Shown here in pieces: positions 33,085 through 41,774 of a DNA stretch of 64,000 nucleotides; the stretch's first letter is position 1; each line of letters opens with the position of its first letter. The translations under genes and the position numbers were made by a program. Source of the DNA: Oscillospiraceae bacterium (GTDB lineage: Bacteria; Bacillota; Clostridia; Oscillospirales; Oscillospiraceae); the NCBI GenBank assembly GCA_017436955.1, contig JAFSCD010000007.1, positions 1 to 64,000 on the forward strand, read 5' to 3'. The notes beneath the pieces were generated by a model, which was not told where the DNA came from, ran no database searches, and saw only the letters and a program-made list of their open reading frames with translations.

Positions 33085-34356
33085 TCATCCCATTTCCTCC
33101 AGCGCTTCTTTGATCGCGCCGATGGTATACAGCGAGCCGAAGCAGAGGACGACGCCATCCTTCCCTGCCAGCTCCACCGCCAGCTTCACGCCGTCGGCAA
33201 TTTCCTCGCAGGCTGTGGCTTTTGCACCGGCAGCCGACAAATGTGCCGCCAGCTCCTGCGCCGGCAGCCGCCTGGGATTGGGCGGTGTCACGCAAATGAA
33301 CTGCTCCACCAGCGGCATCACCGGCACATACATCTCGCCGTAATCCTTATCCGCCAGCACGCCGCTCAACGCGATCACAGACCTGCCGGTCAGATAATCG
33401 CCGATATTTTTCACCAGCGCCTCGATGCACTGGGGATTGTGACCGCCGTCGATGATGAACAGCGGATCTCGCCCCACCACCTCAAAGCGTCCCGGCCAGG
33501 TCACCGCCGCCAGTCCGTCATAAATATTCTGCCGACTGATCTTCCAACCCTTTTGGGTTAAGGTCTCGATCACCGCCAGCACCACCGCTGCGTTTTTCAT
33601 CTGATGCTGACCCAGCAGCGGCAGCCGCAGCGCCTTATATTCACCGCAATCGAAGGTCTGCCCCTCCAGGCTGTGGGATATGGGGCGCAAGCTGTCAAAA
33701 TCCGCCTTTTTCAGCCGGACATTCCGCTCATCGCAGACAGTTTCCAGTATTTTTTCCACTGAGGGCGTACTGCGGTAGATCACCGCATCGCCGCCATTCT
33801 TGAAAATGCCGGCTTTTGTCGTCGCAATTTCCTCCACGGTGCTGCCCAGATAATCGGTGTGATCCAGCCCAATATTGGTGATCACCGCCACCTCAGGGAC
33901 AGAAATGACATTGGTAGAGTCCAATTCGCCACCCATACCGACTTCCAAAACCACAATATCGCAGCCTCTGCGCTTGAAAAACTCAAAGCCGATGCAGGTC
34001 ACAAGCTCAAATTCCGTAGGCGTATCTTCCATAGACTCCGCCAAAGGCTTCACAAACTCCGTGATCGCCACCAGCTCATCATCGGTGATCATCTGCCCGT
34101 CCACCTGCATCCGCTCGTGGAATTTGTAGATATAGGGCGAGGTGTAAAGACCGGTGCGGTAGCCTGCCCTGCGCAGGATCGAGGCGGTCATGGCAGCGGT
34201 GCTGCCCTTGCCGTTTGTGCCGGCAATATGGACAAATTTCAATTTATTTTGGGGATTTCCCATCTTCTCCAGCAGTGTGAAGGTGCGGCTCAAGCCGGGA
34301 ATACTGCCCTTCCAAAATACGCTGTGGATGTATTCGATTGCCTGCTGCGCGTTCAT
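33085..34356 (-). CDS. folC: Bifunctional folylpolyglutamate/dihydrofolate synthase
   Basis: 423 aa. It has the Mur-ligase-like P-loop VHIAGTNGKGSTAAM, the LDSTNV Mg site, and HNPQCIEAL in the C-terminal domain. It adds glutamate tails to folates. It overlaps folT by 4 nt (ATGA), so folate uptake and retention are coupled, under the THF riboswitch upstream. Confidence 0.95.
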   Translation of the reverse strand: MNAQQAIEYIHSVFWKGSIPGLSRTFTLLEKMGNPQNKLKFVHIAGTNGKGSTAAMTASILRRAGYRTGLYTSPYIYKFHERMQVDGQMITDDELVAITEFVKPLAESMEDTPTEFELVTCIGFEFFKRRGCDIVVLEVGMGGELDSTNVISVPEVAVITNIGLDHTDYLGSTVEEIATTKAGIFKNGGDAVIYRSTPSVEKILETVCDERNVRLKKADFDSLRPISHSLEGQTFDCGEYKALRLPLLGQHQMKNAAVVLAVIETLTQKGWKISRQNIYDGLAAVTWPGRFEVVGRDPLFIIDGGHNPQCIEALVKNIGDYLTGRSVIALSGVLADKDYGEMYVPVMPLVEQFICVTPPNPRRLPAQELAAHLSAAGAKATACEEIADGVKLAVELAGKDGVVLCFGSLYTIGAIKEALEEMG

Positions 34357-34913
34357 TTATCTTCGCCCCTTTTGCTCCAAAGACCCATCCGGGTGAAGAG
34401 ATTTGTTTTCATCAGAATATAGATCAGCACTACCTCCAGCACCAGCATAATGGAAAACTGGATGCTGCGTGTTCCCAAATTGTAGACAAAGCCTTCCATC
34501 AAGGCGCCGTCGAAGAACAAATACGCCAGCATATAGCTTTGGTACAGGATCGATCCCAGCACGATGGGAAACAGATAGCTGACGCCCAGGCGCAGGAGGG
34601 TGAATCTTCTGCGCAGATAGCCGCTGAAAATGCCGCCGAACAGGCCGTACAAAATCGCCGGCAGGCACAGCAGCGGATTGAAGCCGTACTGCATCAGGCT
34701 GCCTATAAAATCGGCGGTGAAGCCGGTCAGTGCGCCCATCACCGGACCAAACAGCATACCTGCCAGAAACAGCGGAAATTTATCCAGCGACCAGCGCACG
34801 CCACCGGGCGTGGAAAAGCTCAACAGCCGTGCCATCACGATACTAATGGCCGCCAGCATCGCACAGAAGGCGATGGCCCGGATGGTGATAAAACTTTTAC
34901 TTCTTTCTTTCAT
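34353..34913 (-). CDS. folT: ECF transporter S component, folate-specific
   Basis: 186 aa with about six membrane segments and the FolT-like phrase GGVRWSLDKFPLFLAGMLFGPVMGALTGF. FolT binds folate and works with a shared EcfAA'T module, which is not in the window. The start at 34913 is set by GGAGG with TATAT spacing. The upstream THF riboswitch confirms the folate assignment. Confidence 0.9.
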   Translation of the reverse strand: MKERSKSFITIRAIAFCAMLAAISIVMARLLSFSTPGGVRWSLDKFPLFLAGMLFGPVMGALTGFTADFIGSLMQYGFNPLLCLPAILYGLFGGIFSGYLRRRFTLLRLGVSYLFPIVLGSILYQSYMLAYLFFDGALMEGFVYNLGTRSIQFSIMLVLEVVLIYILMKTNLFTRMGLWSKRGEDK

Positions 34914-34959
34914 ATATACCTCCATACAATGCAGCCGCCCTATCGGCAGTGCGCACCAA

Positions 34960-35068
34960 GGCCCCCTTGTGTAAAGGGGGCTGTCAGCCGCTCAGGCTGA
35001 CTGGGGGATTGACAATCCCTCCGTCAAAAATCGAAGATTTTTGCCACCTCCCTTTGCACAAGGGAGGC
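34960..35068. repeat. Family B palindromic element, full copy
   Basis: Both ends are present and inverted: left CCCCCTTGTGTAAAGGGGG, GTCAGCC/GGCTGAC hairpin, TGGGGGATTG; right, in reverse, CCTCCCTTGTGCAAAGGGAGG, AAAAATCTTCGATTTTT hairpin, GGAGGGATTGT. It sits between the THF riboswitch terminator and folT. Confidence 0.75.
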
Positions 35069-35075
35069 TCTGCTG

Positions 35076-35114
35076 CCAAAAACAAACTCCCCGCACCTAT
35101 GGCACGGGGAGTTG
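35076..35114 (-). terminator. Attenuator terminator of the THF riboswitch
   Basis: AACTCCCCGTGCC / GGTGCGGGGAGTT stem (35085-35113) followed on the minus strand by TTGTTTTT. It stands between the aptamer and folT, as expected for transcription attenuation. Confidence 0.8.
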
Positions 35115-35133
35115 ATACAAAATAACCCTGTAT

Positions 35134-35231
35134 GGCAGCGGGTGCGGATACCCCATCGCGGGCAAAGCCCTTCGTCCGCCAAACAACTCCCCATTTTGGC
35201 AGCACTTCACGCGGGGTCTCCTACTCTGTTC
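35134..35231 (-). ncRNA. THF (tetrahydrofolate) riboswitch
   Basis: On the minus strand the element shows the ordered conserved blocks of the folT/THF-I motif: GAGTAG, CGCGTGAAGTG, AATGGGGAGTTG, GGACGAAGGGC with a GGGCTTTGCCC hairpin, and GGTATCCGCACC near the 3' end. I compared it from memory with the Streptococcus mutans element. It lies upstream of folT-folC, the usual target of this class. A promoter is immediately upstream and a terminator immediately downstream. Confidence 0.8.
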
Positions 35232-35237
35232 GCCACT

Positions 35238-35266
35238 ATCATACACCAGCACGGAAGAATTGTAAA
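35238..35266 (-). promoter_or_regulatory. Sigma-A promoter of the THF riboswitch-folT-folC unit
   Basis: TTTACA (35261-35266), 17-nt spacer, TATGAT (35238-35243) on the minus strand; transcription would begin a few bases before the aptamer. Confidence 0.82.
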
Positions 35267-35430
35267 CCACAATTTTTATGAATAAAATTCCCACCATTGG
35301 CAAACAATACCTCCGCAGATATATTTCGATGTCAATATATAGCACTGTTATTGCGAACCGGTGACCGATGTCACTGGTTCGCAATGACACGGTCTTGTTG
35401 ACATTGTGCAAAATTTCAGGAGGTATTTCT

Positions 35431-36645
35431 ATGTTTCATAAAAAATTGCTTTGCTTGACCCTGACGCTGTGCTGCCTGCTGGGGGCTGTTTCCGGCGTTG
35501 CCGCTTTGGAGGTGGATTGCGACGCCACCTATTGCTTCAGCGGCGCGGATTTTGCCGCCGAGGGTACCTTGACCGGCATCTGTATCACCGGTCTGCCCGA
35601 TACTGCCACCGGCACCGCGATGCTGGGCTGCCGGGTGCTGCAGCCCGGTGATATTCTCACCGCCGAGCAGCTGGCGCAGATGACCTTTTCGCCGCTGCGC
35701 TCCGAATCGGATCAGGAAGCCGTGGTCACCTATCTTCCCATCTATGAAAACCGGGTCGCCCCGGCTGTCAGTATGACCCTTTCCATCAAGGGCAAGACCA
35801 ACAGCGCTCCGGTTGCCGAGGACTACGCCCTGGAAACCTACAAAAATCTGCCCATTACCGGCAGCCTGAAGGTCTCCGACCCGGAGGGTGAACAGCTGAC
35901 CTATACCCTGACCCGTCAGCCCAAGCGCGGCACCGTCACCATTCAGGACGACGGCTCCTTTGAATACACCCCCAAGAAGAATAAGGTGGGCGTGGACTCC
36001 TTCGTGTTCACCGCCACCGACCCCCAGGGTAACGTATCCCGGGAGGCAACAGTTACCATCCGCATCCTGAAACCCACCGATGCCGCACAGTATACCGATA
36101 CCGTAGGCTCCGAATGTCGCTTTGCCGCGGAATGGATGAAAAACACCGGGCTGTTCGTAGGTGAGCAGATCAGCAGTGAATATTGCTTTAACGAAAACGC
36201 ACCCGTCAGCCGTGGTCAGTTCGTGGCGATGGCGGTAAAGGTGCTGGGCATCCCCACCCAGGAGCCCGCCACCTACACCGGCTATACCGATGATATCCCC
36301 ACCTGGCTGAAGCCCTATCTGGCGGCCGCTATGCGCAGCGGTATGACCGCCGGTCTGCCGGTTGACGAATCCGGCGCCTTTGGCGCAGACGAGGCCATCA
36401 CCGGCGGCGAAGCTGCGGTGATGCTGCAAAATGCTATGGATCTGGCAGTTTCCGTATCCGCCGAGGTCACCGTCGGTAAGGACGATGCCCAGACCCATTG
36501 GGCAGCCGCCGCGGTAAGCGTTATGAACAGCAACGGCATTGACCTTTCCCTGACAGACACCCTGACCCGTGGTCAGGTGGCGACGCTGCTGTATCAGATC
36601 AGCCGGATGACCGCCTCTGCCCCCGGTCTGCAGATGTATCAGTAA
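35431..36645 (+). CDS. Secreted SLH-domain protein with a cadherin-like Ig fold
   Basis: 404 aa. Signal peptide (1-26, MFHKKLLCLTL...), a first beta-rich domain, then a cadherin/Ig-like repeat (about 150-230: KVSDPEGEQLTYTLTRQPKRGTV, FEYTPKKNKVGVDSFVFTATD), and a C-terminal S-layer homology region of two or three repeats (AAEWMKNTGLFVG, VSRGQFVAMAVKVLGI, HWAAAAVSVMNSNGI, LTRGQVATLLYQ). SLH domains anchor proteins to secondary wall polymers, which fits the TagF-like polymer genes elsewhere in the window. The start at 35431 follows AGGAGG. A hairpin repeat (35352-35386) lies upstream. Confidence 0.88.
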   Translation: MFHKKLLCLTLTLCCLLGAVSGVAALEVDCDATYCFSGADFAAEGTLTGICITGLPDTATGTAMLGCRVLQPGDILTAEQLAQMTFSPLRSESDQEAVVTYLPIYENRVAPAVSMTLSIKGKTNSAPVAEDYALETYKNLPITGSLKVSDPEGEQLTYTLTRQPKRGTVTIQDDGSFEYTPKKNKVGVDSFVFTATDPQGNVSREATVTIRILKPTDAAQYTDTVGSECRFAAEWMKNTGLFVGEQISSEYCFNENAPVSRGQFVAMAVKVLGIPTQEPATYTGYTDDIPTWLKPYLAAAMRSGMTAGLPVDESGAFGADEAITGGEAAVMLQNAMDLAVSVSAEVTVGKDDAQTHWAAAAVSVMNSNGIDLSLTDTLTRGQVATLLYQISRMTASAPGLQMYQ

Positions 36646-36658
36646 CAGAACGCTCCAT

Positions 36659-36822
36659 GCCTTCCCCCGGGGGGAAGGTGCCGAGCGTCAGCGAGGCGGA
36701 TGAGGAATGCGGGCGGTTATCTTAAATTTTGCGCAACTTTAAGACTTCTGCAACATTAAACTGCTCGCCGTTCCACACCCACCCAGTGTGCGCACTGGGT
36801 ACCCTCTCCCCGGGAGAGGGTA
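36659..36822. repeat. Family A palindromic element, copy A3
   Basis: About 164 bp. Left end: CCTTCCCCCGGGGGGAAGG hairpin, a second imperfect hairpin (GCCGAGCGTCAGCGAGGC), GGATGAGGAATG. Right end, inverted: CCCTCTCCCCGGGAGAGGG, ACCCAGTG/CACTGGGT hairpin, GGGTGTGGAACGG. The left tag GGATGAGG is that of the DUF559 cassette. No ORF. It lies between convergent genes. Confidence 0.75.
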
Positions 36823-36849
36823 TGTCGGGTGCCCTCCGCCAATTCTTCC

Positions 36850-36882
36850 AAAAGGAAAAGGGACGGATCACTCCGTCCCTTT
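36850..36882 (-). terminator. Intrinsic terminator after the nucleotidyltransferase gene
   Basis: AAAGGGACGG / CCGTCCCTTT stem (36857-36882), followed on the minus strand by a T-rich run. Confidence 0.85.
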
Positions 36883-36894
36883 CGAACTATTCTA

Positions 36895-37824
36895 TTAACC
36901 CCACAGACCGTCGGGATACAGACCCTTCTCGGTCATTTCCTTCAGTGCGGCAACCACCTGGGGCTTGTCGGCCGCATAGGTAACGCCGTACCACTTATCG
37001 GGAGACTCCAGCACCTTAACGGTTGCCTTCTCCTCACGCAGCAGCTGCTCCACAGCCAGCGGCAGGAAGAACTCTGCCTTGGCAGGATTTGTCGCCAGCG
37101 CCTTCTCCAAGAATGCCGGGAAGCGAGCCTCCAGCTCATCCAGCATAGCCGGGGTGTAGCCCCACATATTCATGGAGACCACGGTGGAAGCCGGTGCGTC
37201 GATCCAGGTTGCGCCGTCATCCTCGGTGTAGTGGATGCCGCCCTCGTACATTTCGATACGAGTCTGCTCGGCAATGGTGATGAGCATATTGTTCTCATCG
37301 GTGACGCAGATGCCACGGGCAACGCTGCCGTTCTCGGTAACGGTATTGCCCAGCAGATAGCCCACCATGCACAGATCCAGCTTGTCGCCGTCAGCCGCCT
37401 TTTCCAGCGCGTTGTAGATGGTGGTAAACGCGGACTTGCCGTAGTAATCATCGGCGTTGATAACGGCAAAGGGTGCGCCGTCAATGGCTTCCTTGGCACA
37501 CATAATCGCGTGGCAGGTACCCCAGGGCTTGGTGCGCTCCGCAGGTACGGTGAAGCCTTCGGGAATCTTGTCCAGCTCCTGATATGCGTAACGGATCTCC
37601 ATGGGACACTTTTCCAGGCGCTTGCCTACGGTGTCCATAAAGTCCTTGCGGATAGCTTCCTTGATGATGATGACAGCGGTCTCAAAGCCGGCTGCATAGG
37701 CATCAAACAGAGAAAAATCCAGGATCGCTTCGCCCTGACTTCCCACGGGGTCGATCTGCTTGAGTCCGCCATAACGGCTGCCCATACCGGCCGCCATAAC
37801 TACCAGGATCGGTTTCTTTGCCAT
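36895..37824 (-). CDS. Sugar-nucleotide-forming nucleotidyltransferase
   Basis: 309 aa with an NTP-transferase fold: MAAGMGSRYGGLKQ at residues about 10-23, PWGTCHAIM, and the metal-binding INADDYYG. A C-terminal domain of about 100 residues follows. It resembles glucose-1-phosphate uridylyl/thymidylyl-type enzymes but lacks the usual GalU length and signature, so the nucleotide and sugar cannot be named. It is a single gene with its own terminator; the start at 37824 follows AAAAGGAGATC. Confidence 0.75.
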   Translation of the reverse strand: MAKKPILVVMAAGMGSRYGGLKQIDPVGSQGEAILDFSLFDAYAAGFETAVIIIKEAIRKDFMDTVGKRLEKCPMEIRYAYQELDKIPEGFTVPAERTKPWGTCHAIMCAKEAIDGAPFAVINADDYYGKSAFTTIYNALEKAADGDKLDLCMVGYLLGNTVTENGSVARGICVTDENNMLITIAEQTRIEMYEGGIHYTEDDGATWIDAPASTVVSMNMWGYTPAMLDELEARFPAFLEKALATNPAKAEFFLPLAVEQLLREEKATVKVLESPDKWYGVTYAADKPQVVAALKEMTEKGLYPDGLWG

Positions 37825-37840
37825 AATACGTGATCTCCTT

Positions 37841-38746
37841 TTATGTTAATGTTAAATATATGTCATCTTTTTTGATCTTCTCCCAGGAGAAAACGGCTGC
37901 CAATTCTTTGGCAGACGCTGCCTCCGGTTTTTCAATGAGACCGCAGGAATGTGCCAGAATACCCAGCAGCTTCTCCGGCTTCATTTTCTGCCGCAGTACG
38001 CCCAGATCCAGGTCTTTGTCCCGCTTGCTGAGCCGGCGTCCGTCAACGCTCATCAGCATCGGCACGTGACCGTAGGCAGGATGGGCAAAGCCAAACAGCT
38101 CCTGCAGATACATCTGCCGTGGCGCGGAGCTTAACAGATCGTTTCCGCGCACCACCTCCGTCACACCGGCTTCTCCGTCATCCACCGTCACCGCCAGCTG
38201 ATATACAAACACGCCGTCGGCACGCCGGACTACGAAATCACCGCAATCGGTCATTAAATTCTCCCGGTATGTGCCCTGCAAATGATCTTCCACCGTCCAA
38301 ACTCTGTCCGGCACCTTTACGCGCCAGGAAGGCGCACGGTCAAATGCAGCGCGCTGGGCTTCGCTTAAATTCCGGCAGGTGCCGGCATAGACGTATGTCC
38401 CATCCGAAAGATGAGGCGCGTTGACACTGTGGAGCTGGCTTCGGGTGCAGTAGCAGGGATACAGCAGCTCCAGCTCCCGAAGGCGCTGAAAATAGCCCTC
38501 ATAAACCTTGCTGCGGCGGCTCTGCGGCTCGGTCTCCCGATCCCAGGTCAGTCCCAGCCAGGTCATATCCTCCCGAAGCAGCTGCGCCAGCGCGTCGCTG
38601 GTGCGCTGCGTGTCCAGATCCTCCATCCGCAGGACCATTTCTCCGTCCCGGGATTTTACGGACAGCCAGGCGATCAGCGCGGCAAACACGTTGCCCAGAT
38701 GCATTCTGCCCGAGGGTGTGGGCGCAAAACGACCGACCGGCTTCAT
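37841..38746 (-). CDS. gluQ: Glutamyl-Q tRNA(Asp) synthetase
   Basis: 301 aa. HIGH-like signature (RFAPTPSGRMHLGN) and KMSKS-like LSKRDKD are present, with a zinc site CYC...C between. It lacks the anticodon-binding half of glutamyl-tRNA synthetase, which marks it as GluQRS, an enzyme that attaches glutamate to queuosine at position 34 of tRNA(Asp). The start at 38746 shares a base with the stop of the upstream membrane protein gene (TAATG). Confidence 0.85.
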   Translation of the reverse strand: MKPVGRFAPTPSGRMHLGNVFAALIAWLSVKSRDGEMVLRMEDLDTQRTSDALAQLLREDMTWLGLTWDRETEPQSRRSKVYEGYFQRLRELELLYPCYCTRSQLHSVNAPHLSDGTYVYAGTCRNLSEAQRAAFDRAPSWRVKVPDRVWTVEDHLQGTYRENLMTDCGDFVVRRADGVFVYQLAVTVDDGEAGVTEVVRGNDLLSSAPRQMYLQELFGFAHPAYGHVPMLMSVDGRRLSKRDKDLDLGVLRQKMKPEKLLGILAHSCGLIEKPEAASAKELAAVFSWEKIKKDDIYLTLT

Positions 38747-39075
38747 TACAGATACTTCACCAGCCAATAGACCAGCACGCCGATAATACCGACACTCAAG
38801 CCGGCGGCAACCGCCAGCAGGGTGATAATGATATTATCATCCTTTTTCTTCTTTGCCAGCGCAGCGTCCTCGTCCTCTTTCTTCTGCTCTTTTCCGTAGT
38901 CGTTGGAATAGTTGCAATATACCACGGGCTCATCGGAGATCTCCGTCTTGTCCGGGTCGTCAAATGCCGGCTCCGGCTCTTCCAGAAATTCCTTTATCAG
39001 CTTGTCGATGTCCTGGGGCTCTTCCGCCAGCAGCTCATCCTCGATGCGCTTGAGTTCTTCATTGGTGTCTGCCAT
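38746..39075 (-). CDS. Acidic tail-anchored membrane protein
   Basis: 109 aa. A strongly acidic, coil-like N-terminal part (1-75), a Lys-rich stretch KKKKDD, then one membrane helix at about 82-105 close to the C-terminus. I do not recognise a family. It is coupled to gluQ (TAATG), and AAGGAGGTGC precedes its ATG at 39075. Confidence 0.7.
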   Translation of the reverse strand: MADTNEELKRIEDELLAEEPQDIDKLIKEFLEEPEPAFDDPDKTEISDEPVVYCNYSNDYGKEQKKEDEDAALAKKKKDDNIIITLLAVAAGLSVGIIGVLVYWLVKYL

Positions 39076-39180
39076 TGTCAGCACCTCCTTTTGGCTTATT
39101 TTACTGCAAAAAAATGGGATTGTAAAGATGTAAAATTTGCAGGCGCACCGCAAAAGCGATGCGCCCGGAAAAAGATGCAC

Positions 39181-39735
39181 TTATTCCATAACAGTGCCGT
39201 CAGGATGAAACAGCGGCAGCTTCTCCAGATAGATGATGTCGCCTCTGTCCTGGGCATCGCCCTCGGCAAGGATCGCCATTTTGCCGCAGATGATACCGCC
39301 GGCCTTTTCCACCAGTGCTTCCAGTGCGCCAAGGCTTTCGCCGGTGGAGATCACATCGTCCACGATGAGGATCTTCTTGCCCTTGATGCGCTGGGCATCG
39401 ACGCCGTCCAGATACAGATGCTGGGTGCGGTTGGTGGTGATGGAGTGTACCTCCACCTCAAAAATGTCACGCATATACAGCTTGGTTGCCTTGCGTGCCA
39501 GAATGTAGCGCTGGTCGCCGGCCTGGCGTGCCATTTCGTGGGCAAGGGGAATACCCTTGGCCTCGGCGGTGATGATGTAGTCGTATTCCGGTGCCTTTGC
39601 CAGCAGATCTCTTGCGCAGGCCACCGTCAGCTCCGGATCGCCGAAAATCACGAAACCGGCAATATACAGATTTTCATTAACGGGGCAAATGGGCAGATCC
39701 CGCTCCAATCCCGCAATTTTCATACGATAGTACAT
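39181..39735 (-). CDS. Phosphoribosyltransferase, adenine/xanthine type
   Basis: 184 aa type I PRTase. The PRPP motif VDDVISTGES is at about 127-136, and the AEAKGIPLAHEMARQ stretch resembles that of adenine PRTases. The exact base is uncertain; it is longer than a typical Apt and close to Xpt. The start at 39735 follows AAAGGAGATA. A perfect promoter stands upstream. Confidence 0.8.
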   Translation of the reverse strand: MYYRMKIAGLERDLPICPVNENLYIAGFVIFGDPELTVACARDLLAKAPEYDYIITAEAKGIPLAHEMARQAGDQRYILARKATKLYMRDIFEVEVHSITTNRTQHLYLDGVDAQRIKGKKILIVDDVISTGESLGALEALVEKAGGIICGKMAILAEGDAQDRGDIIYLEKLPLFHPDGTVME

Positions 39736-39775
39736 AGCAAATATCTCCTTTGCTTTTGTTTTTGCATACCTTACT

Positions 39776-39804
39776 ATTATAAAAGCATTGGAGGATATTG
39801 TCAA
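39776..39804 (-). promoter_or_regulatory. Consensus sigma-A promoter of the PRTase gene
   Basis: TTGACA (39799-39804), 17-nt spacer, TATAAT (39776-39781) on the minus strand. No purine riboswitch is seen in the short leader. Confidence 0.88.
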
Positions 39805-39842
39805 GAATCTGCATACGTCATATTTTGAAGTCATCGCAAGCC

Positions 39843-39926
39843 GGTGCGCACGCTGGCGGGAGTAAACCCCCGCCCTACATAGATGTTCGTCGGTTGCCGT
39901 AGGGCGGTGCCTTGGTGCCGCCGCTT
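39843..39926. repeat. Diverged family C repeats
   Basis: GGCGGGAGTAAACCCCCGCC and a GTAGGGCGGTGCC/GGTGCCGCC hairpin with CCCTAC- and GTAGGG-type ends. It lies between the PRTase and deacetylase genes. Confidence 0.5.
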
Positions 39927-39927
39927 T

Positions 39928-40599
39928 TTATACAAACCGGTTGTATACCTTGCCCGGTTCGGGGGTAACGCCCCGGAGCTGCGCCAGCTCCGATGCCGTC
40001 ACGAAGCAGAAGCCCTGCGCCTGCAGTCTGTCTATAATATTCAGCGCCGCATCCACGGAGCAATCACACATATCGTGCAGCAGGATCACGTCGCCGTCCC
40101 GGACGGTACCGGTGACGAAGGTCTCCACCGCCTGGGCATCGTGGGTCGCCCAGTCCCGGGGATCTACCGACCAATTCAGGATCGCCAGCCCGGCAGCTTT
40201 GGTCGCCTGCTCCAGCCCCTTGCCCAGGCTGCCGCCGGGCGGACGCAGGAACACCGGCTTGCAGCCCTCCGGCAACAACGCCGCCGTGCGTTTTATTTCA
40301 TCCAACGCCTGGGCGTAAGTCATTTTTCCCATATCGTCGTGGCTGTAGCCGTGAATACCGATCTCGTGCCCGTCCCGGAATATCCGCTCCGCTTCCCGGG
40401 GATAATCCTCCAGCCGGTAGCCGCACAGCAAAAATGTGGCCTTAACATCGCGCTGCTCCAGACCCTCCAGCAGCCGCCGGGTGTATTTCCCTGACGGACC
40501 GTCATCAAAGGTCAGGGCAATATATTTTTTCTCCTGTTCGCCCCGCACCGGAAACGCCAGCAAACAAACGCACAAAACAAGGCTGATAAGCCGTCGCAT
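39928..40599 (-). CDS. Secreted polysaccharide deacetylase
   Basis: 223 aa. Signal peptide (about 1-18), then a NodB domain: LTFDDGPSG (catalytic Asp), EIGIHGYSHDD (H-x-x-x-H metal site), FLRPPGG and the final ILLHDM. It removes acetyl groups from peptidoglycan or another glycan outside the cell; PdaA/PdaB-type sporulation roles are possible. The ATG at 40599 is chosen by AAGGA 8 nt upstream and by the signal-peptide start. It is divergent from prfA. Confidence 0.85.
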   Translation of the reverse strand: MRRLISLVLCVCLLAFPVRGEQEKKYIALTFDDGPSGKYTRRLLEGLEQRDVKATFLLCGYRLEDYPREAERIFRDGHEIGIHGYSHDDMGKMTYAQALDEIKRTAALLPEGCKPVFLRPPGGSLGKGLEQATKAAGLAILNWSVDPRDWATHDAQAVETFVTGTVRDGDVILLHDMCDCSVDAALNIIDRLQAQGFCFVTASELAQLRGVTPEPGKVYNRFV

Positions 40600-40626
40600 A
40601 CCATCATTCCTTCCCATTCTGATAAC

Positions 40627-40655
40627 TTTACTTTTCCCGAAATTTATGATATAAT
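40627..40655 (+). promoter_or_regulatory. Sigma-A promoter of prfA
   Basis: TTTACT at 40627-40632, 17-nt spacer, TATAAT at 40650-40655. Confidence 0.82.
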
Positions 40656-40687
40656 GCAAAAAATGCTTGAGGTCAGAGGTTTTTGAT

Positions 40688-41746
40688 ATGCTTGACAAAC
40701 TTGCCGCCGTGGCAAACCGATACGAAGAGCTGTGTGCCAAATCGGAACAGCCGGATTTTTATGCCGATCCGAAAAAAGCGGCGGCTTTGCTGCGGGAAAA
40801 GAATGACCTGGAGCCCATCGTGGAGGCGTTTCTCGCCTATAAGGCGGCGCTGCAGGAAATGCAGGACGCCCAGGAGCTGATGGGCGACCCGGAAATGAAG
40901 GAATTTTGCCAGCAGACCTTCATCACCGCAAAGCAGAGCAGCGAAGATCTGTTCCGTCAGCTGCAGATCCTGCTGCTGCCCAAGGATCCCAATGACGAAA
41001 AAAGCGTTATTGTGGAGATTCGTGGCGGTGTGGGCGGCGAAGAAAGCGCGCTGTTTGCCCACAGTCTGTTCCGGATGTACAGTATGTACGCCGCCCAAAA
41101 GGGCTGGCGCATCGAGCTGCTGAATTACAACGAGACCGAGCTTGGCGGCGTAAAGGAAGCGGATTTCGTCATCAACGGTCACGGCGCCTATTCCCGGATG
41201 AAATACGAGTCCGGCGTCCACCGTGTCCAGCGGGTACCGGAAACCGAATCCGGCGGCAGAGTCCACACCTCCACCGCCACCGTTGCGGTGCTTCCCGAAA
41301 TGGAAGAGGCTTCCGTGCAGATCGACCCGGCGGATATTGAAATGCAGGTCTACCGCGCCAGCGGTGCCGGCGGTCAGCACGTGAACAAGACCTCCTCGGC
41401 TGTCCGGCTGATCCACAAGCCCTCGGGCATCGTGGTCGCCTGCCAGGAGGAGCGCAGCCAGCTGCAAAACCGGGAAAAATGTATGCGTATGCTGGCCTCC
41501 AAGCTCTATGAGATCGAGCAGGCGCGGCTGGATTCCGAAGTCACCGGTATGCGCCGCAGCCAGGTTGGCACCGGTATGCGCAACGAGCGCATCCGCACCT
41601 ATAATTTCCCCCAGGGTCGGGTCACCGACCACCGGATCGGACTTACTCTCTACAAGATTGACGCCGTTATGGACGGCGCTTTGGATGAGATCATCGACGC
41701 CCTCGCCACCGCCGACCAGGCCGAAAAGCTAAAGAACGCGCAATAA
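40688..41746 (+). CDS. prfA: Peptide chain release factor 1
   Basis: 352 aa. The GGQ loop (GAGGQHVNKTSSAVR) is at about 225, and the stop-codon-recognition region with a PET-type motif (RVPETESGG) is about 180. The usual partner gene prmC does not follow. The start at 40688 follows AGAGG. Downstream lies the DUF559 cassette rather than a 1C or tRNA gene. Confidence 0.97.
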   Translation: MLDKLAAVANRYEELCAKSEQPDFYADPKKAAALLREKNDLEPIVEAFLAYKAALQEMQDAQELMGDPEMKEFCQQTFITAKQSSEDLFRQLQILLLPKDPNDEKSVIVEIRGGVGGEESALFAHSLFRMYSMYAAQKGWRIELLNYNETELGGVKEADFVINGHGAYSRMKYESGVHRVQRVPETESGGRVHTSTATVAVLPEMEEASVQIDPADIEMQVYRASGAGGQHVNKTSSAVRLIHKPSGIVVACQEERSQLQNREKCMRMLASKLYEIEQARLDSEVTGMRRSQVGTGMRNERIRTYNFPQGRVTDHRIGLTLYKIDAVMDGALDEIIDALATADQAEKLKNAQ

Positions 41747-41774
41747 CGCCTTCCCCTTTTCAAGCGAGTGATAC

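Noticed and set aside
35080..35250. 6S RNA or other independent small RNA
   Set aside because: Promoter and terminator fit a small RNA, but the ordered conserved blocks match a THF riboswitch and folT-folC follows, so a cis element explains it better.
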